Of a stretch of 35,479 nt of DNA, positions 9,513-18,559 are shown in pieces (the first letter of the stretch is position 1; every line of letters begins with the position of its first letter). This stretch comes from Amoeboaphelidium occidentale. Lineage: Eukaryota; Aphelidiomycota; Aphelidea. Position numbers and translations under genes: made by a program. Below the pieces are notes generated by a model. It was not told where the DNA came from. It made no database searches and saw only the letters and a program-made list of their open reading frames with translations. The stretch spans positions 1-35,479 of the forward strand of contig JALGPX010000120.1 in NCBI GenBank assembly GCA_023515795.1, written 5' to 3'.

Positions 9513-11459
9513 TCAAATACCTTGCAACCATGTTCCTCGTCCAAACGACAAAGGCGGTAATGATAATAAAGCATCAATCTCTTGTTGGCCGTTTTGGACA
9601 GAATGAACAGTTTTCTTCATTGTGGTGGGCAAATCTATACGAGCCAATTGTTCAAATGAACGAGCATCCAAGATAACGAATGCAGAAACAGGCCTTGAAG
9701 TGTCTGGAAGAGCATGGCCAAGCTCTTGAGGATCAAACACTTGCTCATCGTCAGCTTTTGGAATCTTGTAATCAGAAATATCTGCTGACTGGGGCACATC
9801 AGAGTGAATTGTGTCAACAATAACGTTCATCGGACCCTTGCAGTCTAGAATTTGGAACATTATAACACCTTCGTCTTCCTGTTTTGAATTAGGTTTTGGT
9901 ATAAACGTAGGCGCTGTTACAACTGATCCAGGATCCTGCCATTGTCTCAACACAGTTTTAGTATTAACATCCACTTTGACAATGACATCCCATAGTTTTG
10001 CTTTTGATGCTCTAGCTTCCTTGGATTGTGAAACTGCATAAGTAAATTGATATTGTTTTCCTCTGAACAAGGAATTAATTGCAGATAGCTCCATCATCAT
10101 ATCACTTAAAGACGATGATTGTACAGCAGAAGATACCGATGGGGTACTTGTTTTATCAAAATCAGACTGTGCACCAGAGATATTTGATAGTCTGAATCGA
10201 GTAAGTTTAGATAATGGAAGTAGAGGCGATGTAGTGTTGTTGTCAACTGGGCCACGAAGATTATCCAGTTTGAAGAAATCAATGACAGAAGCATCTTCAT
10301 AAATAAACATATCCAATTCAATTGAACGAGATCCGTTTTGTTCAGTTGTTTCGAAAGCATTTGCACCATGGAGACCAAATCCATTAGGAGAGACTTCATA
10401 AGTAATAATTCGTTTGCCGGTCTTCTTTGACAATACATGAAATCGTATTGGCTCTTTGTAGCTGAATGCAAAGCACTGTGAGATAGGCGCAGTAGCATTA
10501 ACAAATGATGAGGCTGCCATTCCACTTTTAGGAACATAAGGAAATACCGGCACAATTATGTAATTTTCAGTGTGTAGAACTTGATAAACTAAACCAGCTG
10601 AAGGTATCTTGCAAGTTATTTTATCCAAAGTTGTTATACTGTCACCAGGGCCTGCTCTCCAAACGTGATAAATGCATGAACTACTCAAAATCCCAATTGA
10701 ATATTCTGTAGAACAACCGTAAAATACATCACTGTCTTTAGCAAGAAGTGGTGATACAAATGAAGGCTTGAGCGGTTGACCTGCAAAGCTAGATGGTAAA
10801 ATCGTTCCAGAAGGTTCACCAGAAACTGGATCCAGTACCTGAACGACAGGCGGCGCAGAAGAAGCAACAGAAACCAACTTGGAGCTGTTACCTCCAACAG
10901 GAAATCCAGAGTACAGAGCATCACCAGCACAAACTTTATCACCTTCCAACTGCTTCATCTCACTCTCAGTATTCTGTGAGAACGCAACTGCCATTGAAGC
11001 AAAGTAAGACTGATTAGAAGTAGTTGCCCATGTGTTTATATAAGGAGGAAGACCATGGCGAGCAAAAATCTTTCGCTCCATTCCCTTCGCTGTCAAATGA
11101 GCAGAGAATGTTACACGATCATCTTGAAGGGTAAGCTTCTGGAGCAGCGGTAGACTGTCGAACCAATGCTGAAACCGAAACCACTCTGTAGATTTGTCTT
11201 CATTCTCCGTTACCACTGAGTATGGAACTTCGAATACTCCAGGCCCAATTCTGAAGAGTGTCCCACGAAGCCATTTAGGCAGTTTAGAATCCTTGTGCAG
11301 CTCGATATCAAACTCTTTTGGAGCAACTGTCTTGTAAGACACAAAACCCTGTTTCAATCTTTCATTCAATAGACGATATGCATCGCTTTTGGTCATAATC
11401 GGCGGAATTTCTTCCAAAGGTGCGGGCTTCCTGTCAATTTCTGTTTGCGCTTCAGTCAT
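9513..11459 (-). CDS. Carotenoid-cleavage-oxygenase-like protein, probably an inactive homologue
   Basis: A 648-residue single-exon member of the BCO/RPE65/carotenoid oxygenase family. Fold signatures are clear: 'LPKWLRGTLFRIGPGVFEV' (59-77), 'FQHWFDSLPLL' (97-106, usually HWFDG), 'LHGANAFE' (363-370) and 'PTFIPKP....EDEGVIMF' (517-535). Active members bind Fe(II) through four histidines. Aligning by eye to RPE65, only the third (H364) remains. The first, in an AHP motif, appears as Lys231; the second (YVHSFGLT) as Tyr292; and the C-terminal FHG motif reads F-G-R-G (639-642). The second-shell Glu before 'FIPKP' is Ala. About 22 extra residues precede the C-terminal motif. This suggests a pseudoenzyme, perhaps a carotenoid or lipid binder. 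The by-eye alignment is the weak point. Confidence 0.85.
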   Translation of the reverse strand: MTEAQTEIDRKPAPLEEIPPIMTKSDAYRLLNERLKQGFVSYKTVAPKEFDIELHKDSKLPKWLRGTLFRIGPGVFEVPYSVVTENEDKSTEWFRFQHWFDSLPLLQKLTLQDDRVTFSAHLTAKGMERKIFARHGLPPYINTWATTSNQSYFASMAVAFSQNTESEMKQLEGDKVCAGDALYSGFPVGGNSSKLVSVASSAPPVVQVLDPVSGEPSGTILPSSFAGQPLKPSFVSPLLAKDSDVFYGCSTEYSIGILSSSCIYHVWRAGPGDSITTLDKITCKIPSAGLVYQVLHTENYIIVPVFPYVPKSGMAASSFVNATAPISQCFAFSYKEPIRFHVLSKKTGKRIITYEVSPNGFGLHGANAFETTEQNGSRSIELDMFIYEDASVIDFFKLDNLRGPVDNNTTSPLLPLSKLTRFRLSNISGAQSDFDKTSTPSVSSAVQSSSLSDMMMELSAINSLFRGKQYQFTYAVSQSKEARASKAKLWDVIVKVDVNTKTVLRQWQDPGSVVTAPTFIPKPNSKQEDEGVIMFQILDCKGPMNVIVDTIHSDVPQSADISDYKIPKADDEQVFDPQELGHALPDTSRPVSAFVILDARSFEQLARIDLPTTMKKTVHSVQNGQQEIDALLSLPPLSFGRGTWLQGI

Positions 11460-11569
11460 CTTTCAAACAAGACACAGTTGATTGCTCGTCGTTGTTTAAA
11501 CTCATCAACAGATCAGATCGACCAATTACATTAATCATTTATTGATACTAGGAAAATCGGGTCAAACAG

Positions 11570-13291
11570 TTAGATAAAACTCTGCAAAAGATCAGGATAC
11601 GCAACCATATTTGATCTGTGCTTTCTTCTGTTACCAATGTCTGGTGGTTGCACTCTTGCTCCAGTTGATTTTCTGAAATTAGAGCAATGAGAATGAATTG
11701 GCTGGATTTCTTTACAGGGGTTGTGTACTTTGTAACCAGCGTATTTCAGAGCTTCAATGACGGTGTTTTCGGCGCCCCATGTGTTCTGTTTGAACTGTAA
11801 AGAAGATGTAACACTTGGATCCACTGGTGCCAAAAACACAAAAGAATCATGCGATCCTTTATAGCGAAGACATAGATTGTCATTATGACTTCCTCCAGAC
11901 GTAAAGCATTGAGTTTCAGGGCGATCTTCTAGGTTTGAGTGACGTGAAAGAGCGTAGACCATTCCTTCTTGGATTGTAGACATATTCTTTACGGATTCTT
12001 CGTTGAAGTAGATGTCAGCATTCTGTATCACAAATATAGAAGATCCATCATGATATCTGTTGGCATACTCGAATAGATCTGAGTAAAGTGGCTGAGACTC
12101 TGAATAGACAAACTTGATCTTCTCACTCTGGTAAGGAATAATGTCTGGCGTGGACGTACCATCAAGCCAAATGTGAATGTAAGAGAAGTACTTGTTTTCG
12201 ATATTTGATCTTAAGGCAAAGAGTAATTCCTTCTGACGATCAGCATTAGATGATGCGTAGAACGTTGTAATCAAATGTATCTTCTTCTCTTTAGAGGGCA
12301 AGTTCTTATAAATGTCTTGAGATGTTCCATCTGACTTTTCTTCTTGTGGACAATTATATCTGCGACCTCCTGGCGCGCTCGATATCTTAAAGGAGTAATA
12401 TCTCTCACTAAGACTGATTAGTTGAGACAACTTAGAACTCTTCAATAATTTTGCATTATCGTCGTAGAACTGTTGAATGGATTCCTCATGATTCTTCCAA
12501 GAGCTGAGAGATTTGTCCAAACATTTGCGTATATCTTTAAGACCTATGTGATTGATATTCACCAACTTTTTCATCACTTTGTGAAGTAGCAATGAAGGAT
12601 CTGACCTCAACTCAGACCAATTCAAGATTATATACGGTTTAACACCGTGATGAAGAGTATTCCAATACTCATGAAACCTTTTCCATAAATGCGACCTTGA
12701 AACAATGTAACTCATAAAGAAATCCGTCGAAACCAGCTCTTGGTTAATAACAGTTTGATATTCATTCTGAAAAGATGCCAGAAGATCTGAGGCAGGATCT
12801 CTTTGTAAATGAACAATAATATCATACTTATTTAGTGTCGCTTCAGTTATTCGTAAAGGTTGCTGCGTGAAGACAAAATTGACCCTGCATCCAGACGGAA
12901 TAGTCGCATTAAAATCATAGACCGAGTTGAAGCAGAAATATCTCAAGTAAGGCAAATCTTGAAATAATCGCAAAACAGAAGAACCGAATGAAGCAACCAA
13001 AACAGTGACTTTTCTGTTGGACCTGTTCATAAAAAGCTTCGCTCCATTCAGCGCCGTGCAATCCATAAGATTTTCTGTATCTTGCAAAAGTGCTTCTCCG
13101 GAATTAACATTTAATCTTGATTTTGCACTCAGCCTATTATTATCATTATGATCATTTGGATATGACTCGGTTGGTATCGCTTCATTAGATCTTGAAGTTA
13201 TTAGGGTATATAATGATAGCACAGCACAAGAATAGAAGACCAGGTACAAACTTATCAATTTACCACTGCACTGTAGAGTAAACCAAAACAT
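11570..13291 (-). CDS. Type II membrane protein with sulfotransferase-like and glycosyltransferase-like domains
   Basis: A 573-residue single-exon protein. An N-terminal signal anchor (about residues 10-31) after a short cytoplasmic end implies Golgi or ER lumenal placement. Residues about 93-290 look sulfotransferase-like: a strand-loop start 'VTVLVASFGSSVLR' where PAPS enzymes bind the 5'-phosphosulfate, then 'DIIVHLQRDPASDLLASF' (157-174), which resembles the 3'-phosphate motif with Arg and Ser. Residues about 338-550 form a second domain: 'HLITTFYASSNADRQKELLF', a helix with 'SNIENKY', and 'IFVIQNADIYFNEES' (419-433). The last resembles the acidic DxD-type site of nucleotide-sugar transferases. 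I infer a glycan-modifying enzyme that may both extend and sulfate a chain, but neither activity is proved. It is divergent from ureG with a 202-bp spacer. Confidence 0.65.
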   Translation of the reverse strand: MFWFTLQCSGKLISLYLVFYSCAVLSLYTLITSRSNEAIPTESYPNDHNDNNRLSAKSRLNVNSGEALLQDTENLMDCTALNGAKLFMNRSNRKVTVLVASFGSSVLRLFQDLPYLRYFCFNSVYDFNATIPSGCRVNFVFTQQPLRITEATLNKYDIIVHLQRDPASDLLASFQNEYQTVINQELVSTDFFMSYIVSRSHLWKRFHEYWNTLHHGVKPYIILNWSELRSDPSLLLHKVMKKLVNINHIGLKDIRKCLDKSLSSWKNHEESIQQFYDDNAKLLKSSKLSQLISLSERYYSFKISSAPGGRRYNCPQEEKSDGTSQDIYKNLPSKEKKIHLITTFYASSNADRQKELLFALRSNIENKYFSYIHIWLDGTSTPDIIPYQSEKIKFVYSESQPLYSDLFEYANRYHDGSSIFVIQNADIYFNEESVKNMSTIQEGMVYALSRHSNLEDRPETQCFTSGGSHNDNLCLRYKGSHDSFVFLAPVDPSVTSSLQFKQNTWGAENTVIEALKYAGYKVHNPCKEIQPIHSHCSNFRKSTGARVQPPDIGNRRKHRSNMVAYPDLLQSFI

Positions 13292-13493
13292 TCTTCTATC
13301 TATCTTCTAAGCAAAAGTGCCAATGGAGTTGAAACAGAGCAACTGTTATCAAAATTGTGGACAGAAATGAGAAACTTGCTTGTTTGAGTTTTGTTGACTT
13401 CGGGGGTGGCTTAGCTTTGCTTAGTTTGCACGAAGCCTCATCGATAACTGAGAGTCTGAGCGATTTCAATTGAGCTAATTCTCAATTTTCAAG
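13292..13493. promoter_or_regulatory. Divergent spacer, sulfotransferase/GT gene and ureG
   Basis: A 202-bp region between two opposing ATG codons; presumably both promoters. I see no element I can name. Confidence 0.4.
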
Positions 13494-14288
13494 ATGACCA
13501 CTCAGTTTAAAGTTGGAGGTAAAATTGGCAGTAATGGCGAGACGCATTCGCATTCTCACTCACACTCGCATGATGGCGGGCATGGTCACAGTCACGACAA
13601 TATTGAGCTTCCTGGCTTGTTCACTCATAGGCCAATGCCTGACTTGGAAAGAAGAGACTTTGATGAGAGAGCATTTACTGTAGGCGTAGCTGGGCCTGTT
13701 GGTACAGGAAAGACTGCATTAATGCTTCAACTGTGCAAGCATTTTCAGAAAGATGGTTCAAGTATTGCAGCAGTTACCAATGATATTCTTTGCAAAGAAG
13801 ATGCAGAATTTCTCGTAAAAAACTCTGCTTTAGATGACGTGAGGAGAATTGTTGGCATTGAGACAGGCTCTTGTCCTCATGCGGCTATAAGAGAAGACAT
13901 TTCTGTAAATTTAAACGCTTTGGAATCGCTGCACGCTCAATTCAAAACTGATTTGCTCTTGATTGAAAGCGGTGGTGATAATTTGGCTGCGAATTTCTCT
14001 CGCGAATTGGCAGACTTCATTATTTATGTTATTGATGTCGCTGGTGGCGATAAGATTCCTAGAAAGGCTGGACCAGGAATTACACAGAGTGATTTGTTAG
14101 TTATCAACAAGACTGATTTGGCTGTGCATGTTGGTGCAGACTTGGGAGTTATGGACAGGGATTCTAAAAAGGTGCGACAAGGTGGTCCTGTGGTTTTCGC
14201 TCAAGTTAAGCATGGCGTTGGCGTGGAAGAAATTGTGAGACAAATCAAAGAAGCAAAACACGAAGCATTGAAGACTAAAAACCAATAA
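13494..14288 (+). CDS. ureG: Urease accessory protein UreG (GTPase nickel chaperone)
   Basis: A 264-residue single-exon protein. UreG hydrolyses GTP to drive nickel delivery into apo-urease with UreD and UreF. The N-terminus (residues 17-35) is a run of HS/HG repeats, the usual metal-binding extension of eukaryotic UreG. The GTPase core has the P-loop GPVGTGKT (67-74), 'VTNDI', the nickel-binding CPH (127-129), '[11 protein letters not shown]' (about 155-165), and NKTD (205-208). The match is strong across the whole length. The gene implies a urease elsewhere in the genome. A small GC hairpin followed by T5 (14348-14363) lies about 60 bp past the stop codon. Confidence 0.97.
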   Translation: MTTQFKVGGKIGSNGETHSHSHSHSHDGGHGHSHDNIELPGLFTHRPMPDLERRDFDERAFTVGVAGPVGTGKTALMLQLCKHFQKDGSSIAAVTNDILCKEDAEFLVKNSALDDVRRIVGIETGSCPHAAIREDISVNLNALESLHAQFKTDLLLIESGGDNLAANFSRELADFIIYVIDVAGGDKIPRKAGPGITQSDLLVINKTDLAVHVGADLGVMDRDSKKVRQGGPVVFAQVKHGVGVEEIVRQIKEAKHEALKTKNQ

Positions 14289-14347
14289 ATACTAGCGGTA
14301 GACGCTTCAGAACGCATCAAATGCGCTCTTCATTGCTACGCGAAGCC

Positions 14348-14363
14348 CGATGGGCGTTTTTGT
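14348..14363 (+). other. Hairpin plus T-tract downstream of ureG
   Basis: GCCC-GAT-GGGC followed directly by GTTTTT. It resembles a bacterial intrinsic terminator but sits in a eukaryotic 3' flank, so it may be chance or a 3'-UTR stem-loop. A stronger hairpin with a T-run follows the gelsolin-repeat gene. Confidence 0.3.
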
Positions 14364-14420
14364 ATTTGTGAATTACATTTGATATTGTTTTTATACTGTA
14401 ATATGATGAAAACTTGACAT

Positions 14421-14701
14421 TTAGTCTTATTGAGTAAGCGCTTGGTAGAGCAATGATAAGAGGGTAACTTATGGTGACTGTAACTTGTCGATAAGAATTT
14501 TACTTTATTTTAAGCCAACCTTAAAACAGGATTAACACTCCTTTATTCCTAATNNNNNNNNNNNNNNNTTAGTCTTATTGAGTAAGCGCTTGGTAGAGCA
14601 ATGATAAGAGGGTAACTTATGATGACTGTAACTTGTCGATAAGAATTTTACTTTATTTTAAGCCAACCTTAAAACAGGATTAACACTCCTTTATTCCTAA
14701 T
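14421..14701. repeat. Direct duplication around a 15-N gap
   Basis: Copy A is 14421-14553, the N-run is 14554-14568, and copy B is 14569-14701. Each copy is 133 bp and I see one difference (ATGGTG versus ATGATG). This is the same signature as the other gaps: overlapping contig ends. The unit is non-coding. The intergenic stretch from 14289 to 14763 contains this repeat, the ureG 3' flank and no gene that I can support. Confidence 0.9.
14573..14644 (+). other. Possible structured RNA element (unassigned)
   Basis: The sequence can fold with an outer stem CTTATTG/CGATAAG and an inner 5-bp stem ATAAG/CTTAT closing a 7-base loop (AGGGTAA). It also holds a tRNA D-arm-like piece, CTTGGTAGAGCA. The T-arm and the U33 expected of a tRNA are missing. 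It could be a decayed tRNA, a tRNA-derived element, or chance pairing in AT-rich DNA. The other copy is at 14425-14496. Confidence 0.2.
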
Positions 14702-14763
14702 CGCCTGATGTTGAAGCCTGCCCTTTTAACAATAACATATCGGGTAATTTATTTCCGCCTATG

Positions 14764-15042
14764 TTAACGCCTCACAAGCACATTTGGTAAATAGTTAGCA
14801 ATATCCACATGTCCTCTCTGAGCTGCCTCATCCATAGCATTTGTAGTACATCCTTCTGTTCTATGTTGATGTAACCATTCAACAACCGCTAAATGTCCAT
14901 CTGCAGCCGCCCGATCGATAGTAGGTTTAAGTGTTTCCTGCTCATACTGTAATCTTAATGCAGTAGGCGATGCCAAGTAAATGGCTTTCTCAAAAGGCAG
15001 ATAAGTAAAAATATGATCCAATATTTCTCGCGGCAAACTCAT
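14764..15042 (-). CDS. Short F-box-like / ankyrin-repeat protein
   Basis: An ATG-started frame of 92 residues ending in TAA. The first 25 residues (MSLPREILDHIFTYLPFEKA) look like the start of an F-box. The rest contains one to two ankyrin-like repeats, 'AAADGHLAVVEWLHQH' and 'DEAAQRGHVDIANYL'. Proteins of this kind form large, fast-changing families in zoosporic fungi, where F-box parts recruit SCF ubiquitin ligase. At 92 residues it is much shorter than usual for the family and may be a truncated member or a gene cut by the adjoining gap. Its 5' half also appears as a duplicate contig end just upstream. Confidence 0.55.
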   Translation of the reverse strand: MSLPREILDHIFTYLPFEKAIYLASPTALRLQYEQETLKPTIDRAAADGHLAVVEWLHQHRTEGCTTNAMDEAAQRGHVDIANYLPNVLVRR

Positions 15043-15276
15043 CTGAGAAAAGGTCCCAAAAATGATATATCCTTCTCTCTAAGGATATCAGGTTCNCGAT
15101 AGTAGGTTTAAGTGTTTCCTGCTCATACTGTAATCTTAATGCAAAAGGCGATGCCAAGTAAATGGCTTTCTCAAAAGGCAGATAAGTACAAATAATATCC
15201 AATATTTCTCGCGGCAAACTCATCTGAGAAAAGGTCCCAAAAATGATATATCCTTCTCTCTAAGGATATCAGGTTC
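14916..15276. repeat. Direct duplication around a 1-base gap (F-box/ankyrin gene)
   Basis: Copy A is 14916-15095, N at 15096, and copy B is 15097-15276, each 180 bp. They differ at several positions, three of which change amino acids (H/I, F/C and T/F). They are probably alleles or overlapping contig ends of one locus; recent paralogues cannot be excluded. Confidence 0.85.
15097..15223 (-). pseudogene. Duplicate 5' fragment of the F-box/ankyrin gene
   Basis: An ATG at 15221-15223 opens 42 residues nearly identical to the neighbouring F-box-like protein, and the frame runs into the N at 15096. It is most likely the second haplotype of the same gene, not a separate gene, and should not be counted as a paralogue without read evidence. 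Confidence 0.6.
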
Positions 15277-15280
15277 GTTT

Positions 15281-15641
15281 AGTATCTGGAAAGTGCAGTT
15301 TAACAACCAAGAATAGATCAACTATCGCTTCTCAATAAGTGTAACAGACCTCTTGTCTTACACTTGTCAATCGACTCAATCAAGCCCATCTTAGCAACAG
15401 TTGTCAAAGGGCTACCGTGCAACAGTCTCACTTGATCAGTCAAGAGATCAATGTTNTAAGGTCCGGTAGTATCTGGAAAGTGGAGTTTATTAACCAAGAA
15501 TAGATCAACTATCGCTTCTCAATAAGTGTAACAGACCTCTTGTCTTACACTTGTCAATCGACTCTATCAAGCCCATCTTAGCAACAGTTGTCAAAGGGCT
15601 ACCGTGCAACAGTCTCACTTGATCAGTCAAGAGATCAATGT
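15281..15641. repeat. Direct duplication around a 1-base gap
   Basis: Copy A is 15281-15454, N at 15456, and copy B is 15468-15641, each 174 bp with about four differences. It is the third gap of this kind within 1 kb and marks a poorly assembled stretch. Confidence 0.85.
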
Positions 15642-15669
15642 CACGGCCAATGCCTTCATTATCAATCAT
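15505..15669 (-). CDS. Small unassigned ORF, doubtful
   Basis: From the ATG at 15667-15669 the frame encodes 54 residues rich in L, D and K ('DIDLLTDQVRLLHGSPLTTVAKMG') and ends in TAG. The frame is open only 12 codons upstream of that ATG, to a TGA at 15706-15708. I recognise no family. It could be the end of a larger broken gene or a chance ORF in this repeat-bounded stretch. The same amino-acid run is present in the duplicate copy on the other side of the gap. Confidence 0.2.
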   Translation of the reverse strand: MIDNEGIGRDIDLLTDQVRLLHGSPLTTVAKMGLIESIDKCKTRGLLHLLRSDS

Positions 15670-15772
15670 AAAGCCATCCTTCCCCTCCACGTGGCCGCTT
15701 GGCAGTCAAAGGGTTAAAACTAATTTATCGCGCAGAGCTCCAGCTCAAGCGTCTACATGCTGCGAGCTGTAG

Positions 15773-16015
15773 TGCGAATGCGCTTTCTTAAAGGGGGTAT
15801 ATCTAGCTCCCTCTGAGCCCTGCAAGTTATGTTCCTTTTGTTTACATGAGTTGAAACAGACAAAGTTTTGGGCGGTTAAAATCTGCAATTCAGATAGCTT
15901 AACTGTTTGGAACAGGGACATCAACGCTGCACGAAATATCAGACACGTTTTCTTGGATTTGAATGCAAATGGTGGTAAAAGATCATTTGTGTTCTCCAGG
16001 AAGAATCGTGCATGA
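15773..16015 (+). pseudogene. C-terminal remnant of a Fanzor/TnpB-type RNA-guided nuclease
   Basis: An 80-codon open stretch is bounded upstream by an in-frame TAG (15770-15772) and ends in TGA. It contains a zinc-ribbon-like 'PCKLCSFCLHELKQ', a further Cys in 'VKICNSDS', and then 'VWNRDINAARNIRHVF'. The W-N-R-D-x-N-A-A-R-N-I block is the RuvC-III signature of Fanzor and TnpB proteins, with the catalytic Asp at about residue 49. Such proteins are known from chytrids, for example the Fanzor of Spizellomyces. The RuvC-I and RuvC-II parts are not visible upstream, so this is the decayed tail of a mobile-element gene. The identification rests on the motif order alone. Confidence 0.65.
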
Positions 16016-16494
16016 TGTTTCGTCAGCTAGCTGCAAATTTAATTGGTAGTTAAAGACAGGTGATTATGCTTGCATATTTACTTGTACAGTCTCCACCAGC
16101 GTAGCCGAGGAATCATGCGATTCGTGTAACGCTCTTCTCAGTAAGATTTGGTTTTATTCGAACTAATCCTATAGCGAAGGGCCATTTATTTTCATTGTGT
16201 TCTAGTAACTGTATTAGAGCAGATTTCTAGTAATCAAACCAAAAGTAATATCATTTTAACTANAAATTTAATTGGTAGTTAAAGACAGGTGATTATGCTT
16301 GCATATTCACTTGTACAGTCTCCACCAGCGTAGCCGAGAAATCGCGCGATTCGTGTAACGCTCGTCTCAGTAAGATTTGGATTTCATTCGAACTAATCCT
16401 ATAGCGAAGGGCCATTTATTTTCATTGTGTTCTAGTAACTGTATTAGAGCAGATTTCTAGTAATCAAACCAAAAGTAATATCATTTTAACTAAA
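16016..16494. repeat. Non-coding stretch with direct duplication around a 1-base gap
   Basis: Copy A is 16035-16262, N at 16263, and copy B is 16264-16492. They differ at roughly seven positions in 228 bp. I see no reading frame, tRNA or other gene here. Copy B abuts the stop codon of the RRM-protein gene, so this is its 3' flank. Confidence 0.85.
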
Positions 16495-18559
16495 CTAATC
16501 CAAATGTTCATAAACTTGGCTAGCAACTTGGAATGCAACATGATCATCTCTATCATCATCGTTGTTCCGTTCCTCGGAATTATTTTTCATCTTTTCTGAG
16601 TTAAATCCGTTATGTTGCTGCAGTTGTTGATCATGCTGAATGTAATCATCTCTGTCAGAAGCTAACGTTTTCTTTGCAGAGGCAACAATTGGAGATGATT
16701 GTAAACGAGACTGATGCAAAGTTCTAAACAAAATATCAGGAGATGAAGGAGCTGATGCGAAAGAGTTGCTTTTTTGTAAGCCATTCAAAGTGGAATAAGG
16801 TCCAGGAGAGCGTAATGGTCTCAACGTCGTATTGAAAGCAGAGGCTGGCCTGGTAATGGTATATCCCGATGAATTTAATTGTGGAGAGTGCTGATGCTCA
16901 GAATAAGAACTAGTGTTAGCATTGTTCTGTGATGCGCCTTTCCACATAGTACCTTCCAAATCGTTCTCATTAGAAACAGTCTCGAAAGCAGGAAAGCGAC
17001 CATGCCCCAACAAAAATTCACTGGAGTTCCCACCAACAGGTGAAGTGACACCTGAAGGGAACGAAGAAATTAATGTTGAACCGTTATTCATGTTTCCAGT
17101 GCCGCTCATTTTCCAGCTTGCGCCTCCAATGACAGATTCCGGCGAGTTCAAAGTCGAATTAAAGCCAGATCCAGGCGTTCCTCCAACAGCAGAACTTCTT
17201 CCCCAACTCAGACGGACTCTGTTATCAGAAATCAAGCATCCATTCATGTTTGCGATAGCTTGTTCTGCAGATTGCTTGTGTACAAATGAAACAAAGCCGC
17301 AACCCTTTCCAGCTGGTATTTTAACATAGGTGATTGGACCAAACGGTGCGAAGTAACTAATTGTTAGACTGAAGTTAAATAATTACCTAGCAAGCTCTTC
17401 TTCGCTAACAAAACTGTTTGTCAATCCTCCTACAAAAACGGTGGTATTGTACGGATCCATTTGAGGGTTCCAGTAAGGATAATTCATTGCGGTTCCTCCT
17501 AAAGGCGACACAAGGCCATTGGAACTCTGAGCAACAGGGACTGCAGTGCTTGTAGTATTCAAAGCCCAGTTAGCCAATGAGCCATTGAACCTGTTTTTAG
17601 GAGTAGCCACACTGATACGCATCTGTCGACTTCCACATAGTTGACCTTGCATTTCAATCATTGCCCTTTGTTGTTCAATAGGGTCCGTGAATCTTACAAA
17701 GCCATAACCTCTTGATAGACCAGTGACGGCATCAGTGACAACTTTGGCAGCTCTGCATGAAGGATAATATCTCTCAAACGTGCTCATCAAAAGATCATCA
17801 TCAACTTCAGGGCCTAAATCGCCAACAAAAATGGAATATTCAGGACCTTGCCACTCCCTACAGCTATTAGAAACACGCTAGGAGTTAAATTACTTCTTGT
17901 CATTAATACCACCACCAGACGCCCAGTTGAGCTTGAATATCTTTCCGGTACCTTGCATCGGTAACCCATTGAACGAATTCAAGGCAGCTTGCGCTGTCTG
18001 ACAATCTTTAAATTCAACAAAGCAATAGCCAGCGTTCATTCTAAAAATTAAAACCAACGCCACGCATCAGAACGAACCCTGTAAACTTGTCACGTATGAC
18101 TTTTGCGTTAACAGATTGACCATACTGTGACCACAAATGTTTGATAAATTCTTCATTCATCCAAACTTCCAAATCTCCCTGCCACAGCGTGCGTTTATCA
18201 TCATCTTGAGGACTAGGCGACGAGGTGCCACTGGATTTGCCATTTTGCTGTTGCTGCTGTAGCTGCTCTTCCTCCTCGTCCTGATTTTCGCCAACCCTTT
18301 GACCGTGATGCTTATCGATCCTATGATGACGCAACACGGAGGTATCTGGGGTCCTTGTAAGGCTCAGCTTCTGTAAGGAAGATACCAAGCGGTCCGTGGC
18401 TGGCGTTCCTTGAGGCGATGGCGAGCTAGAACCGAAAGAACTTGCATTGATGGGTGACAATGAAGCTTGGCCATTTAAAGGCTGAGGCGTCGTTGGTGGA
18501 CTATAGTGAGTAGAATCTGAGTGTGCATTTGCTAATTGTGTAGTCTGTTGGTTGAACAT
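16495..18559 (-). CDS. Three-RRM RNA-binding protein (Nam8/Csx1/RBP45-like)
   Basis: Four exons: 18559-18078, 18040-17894, 17857-17387 and 17356-16495. The introns are 37, 36 and 30 bp (18041-18077, 17858-17893, 17357-17386), all GT..AG. Splicing yields 653 residues. RRM1 starts at residue 124 ('TLWQGDLEVWMNE') and continues over the splice to 'GYCFVEFKD'. RRM2 has 'YSIFVGDLGPEVDDDLL' and 'GYGFVRFTD'. RRM3 has 'TVFVGGLTN' and, after the 30-bp intron, 'YFAPFGPITYVKI' with 'GCGFVSFVHK'. Low-complexity, S/Q/N-rich regions flank the RRMs. The 'TLWxGDL' start and three-RRM plan match yeast Nam8 and Ngr1, fission yeast Csx1 and plant RBP45/47, which bind U-rich RNA in splicing or mRNA stability. 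Which of these it does is not shown. Confidence 0.92.

Noticed and set aside
14573-14644. A tRNA gene (D-arm-like GGTAGAGCA, 5-bp anticodon-like stem).
   Set aside because: There is no T-arm with GTTCRA, position 33 is G, not T, and D-stem pairing fails. Kept only as an unassigned structured element.
14916-15276. Two tandem F-box/ankyrin paralogues.
   Set aside because: The second is cut exactly at an N and the duplication pattern matches the other gaps, so alleles or contig overlaps are more likely.
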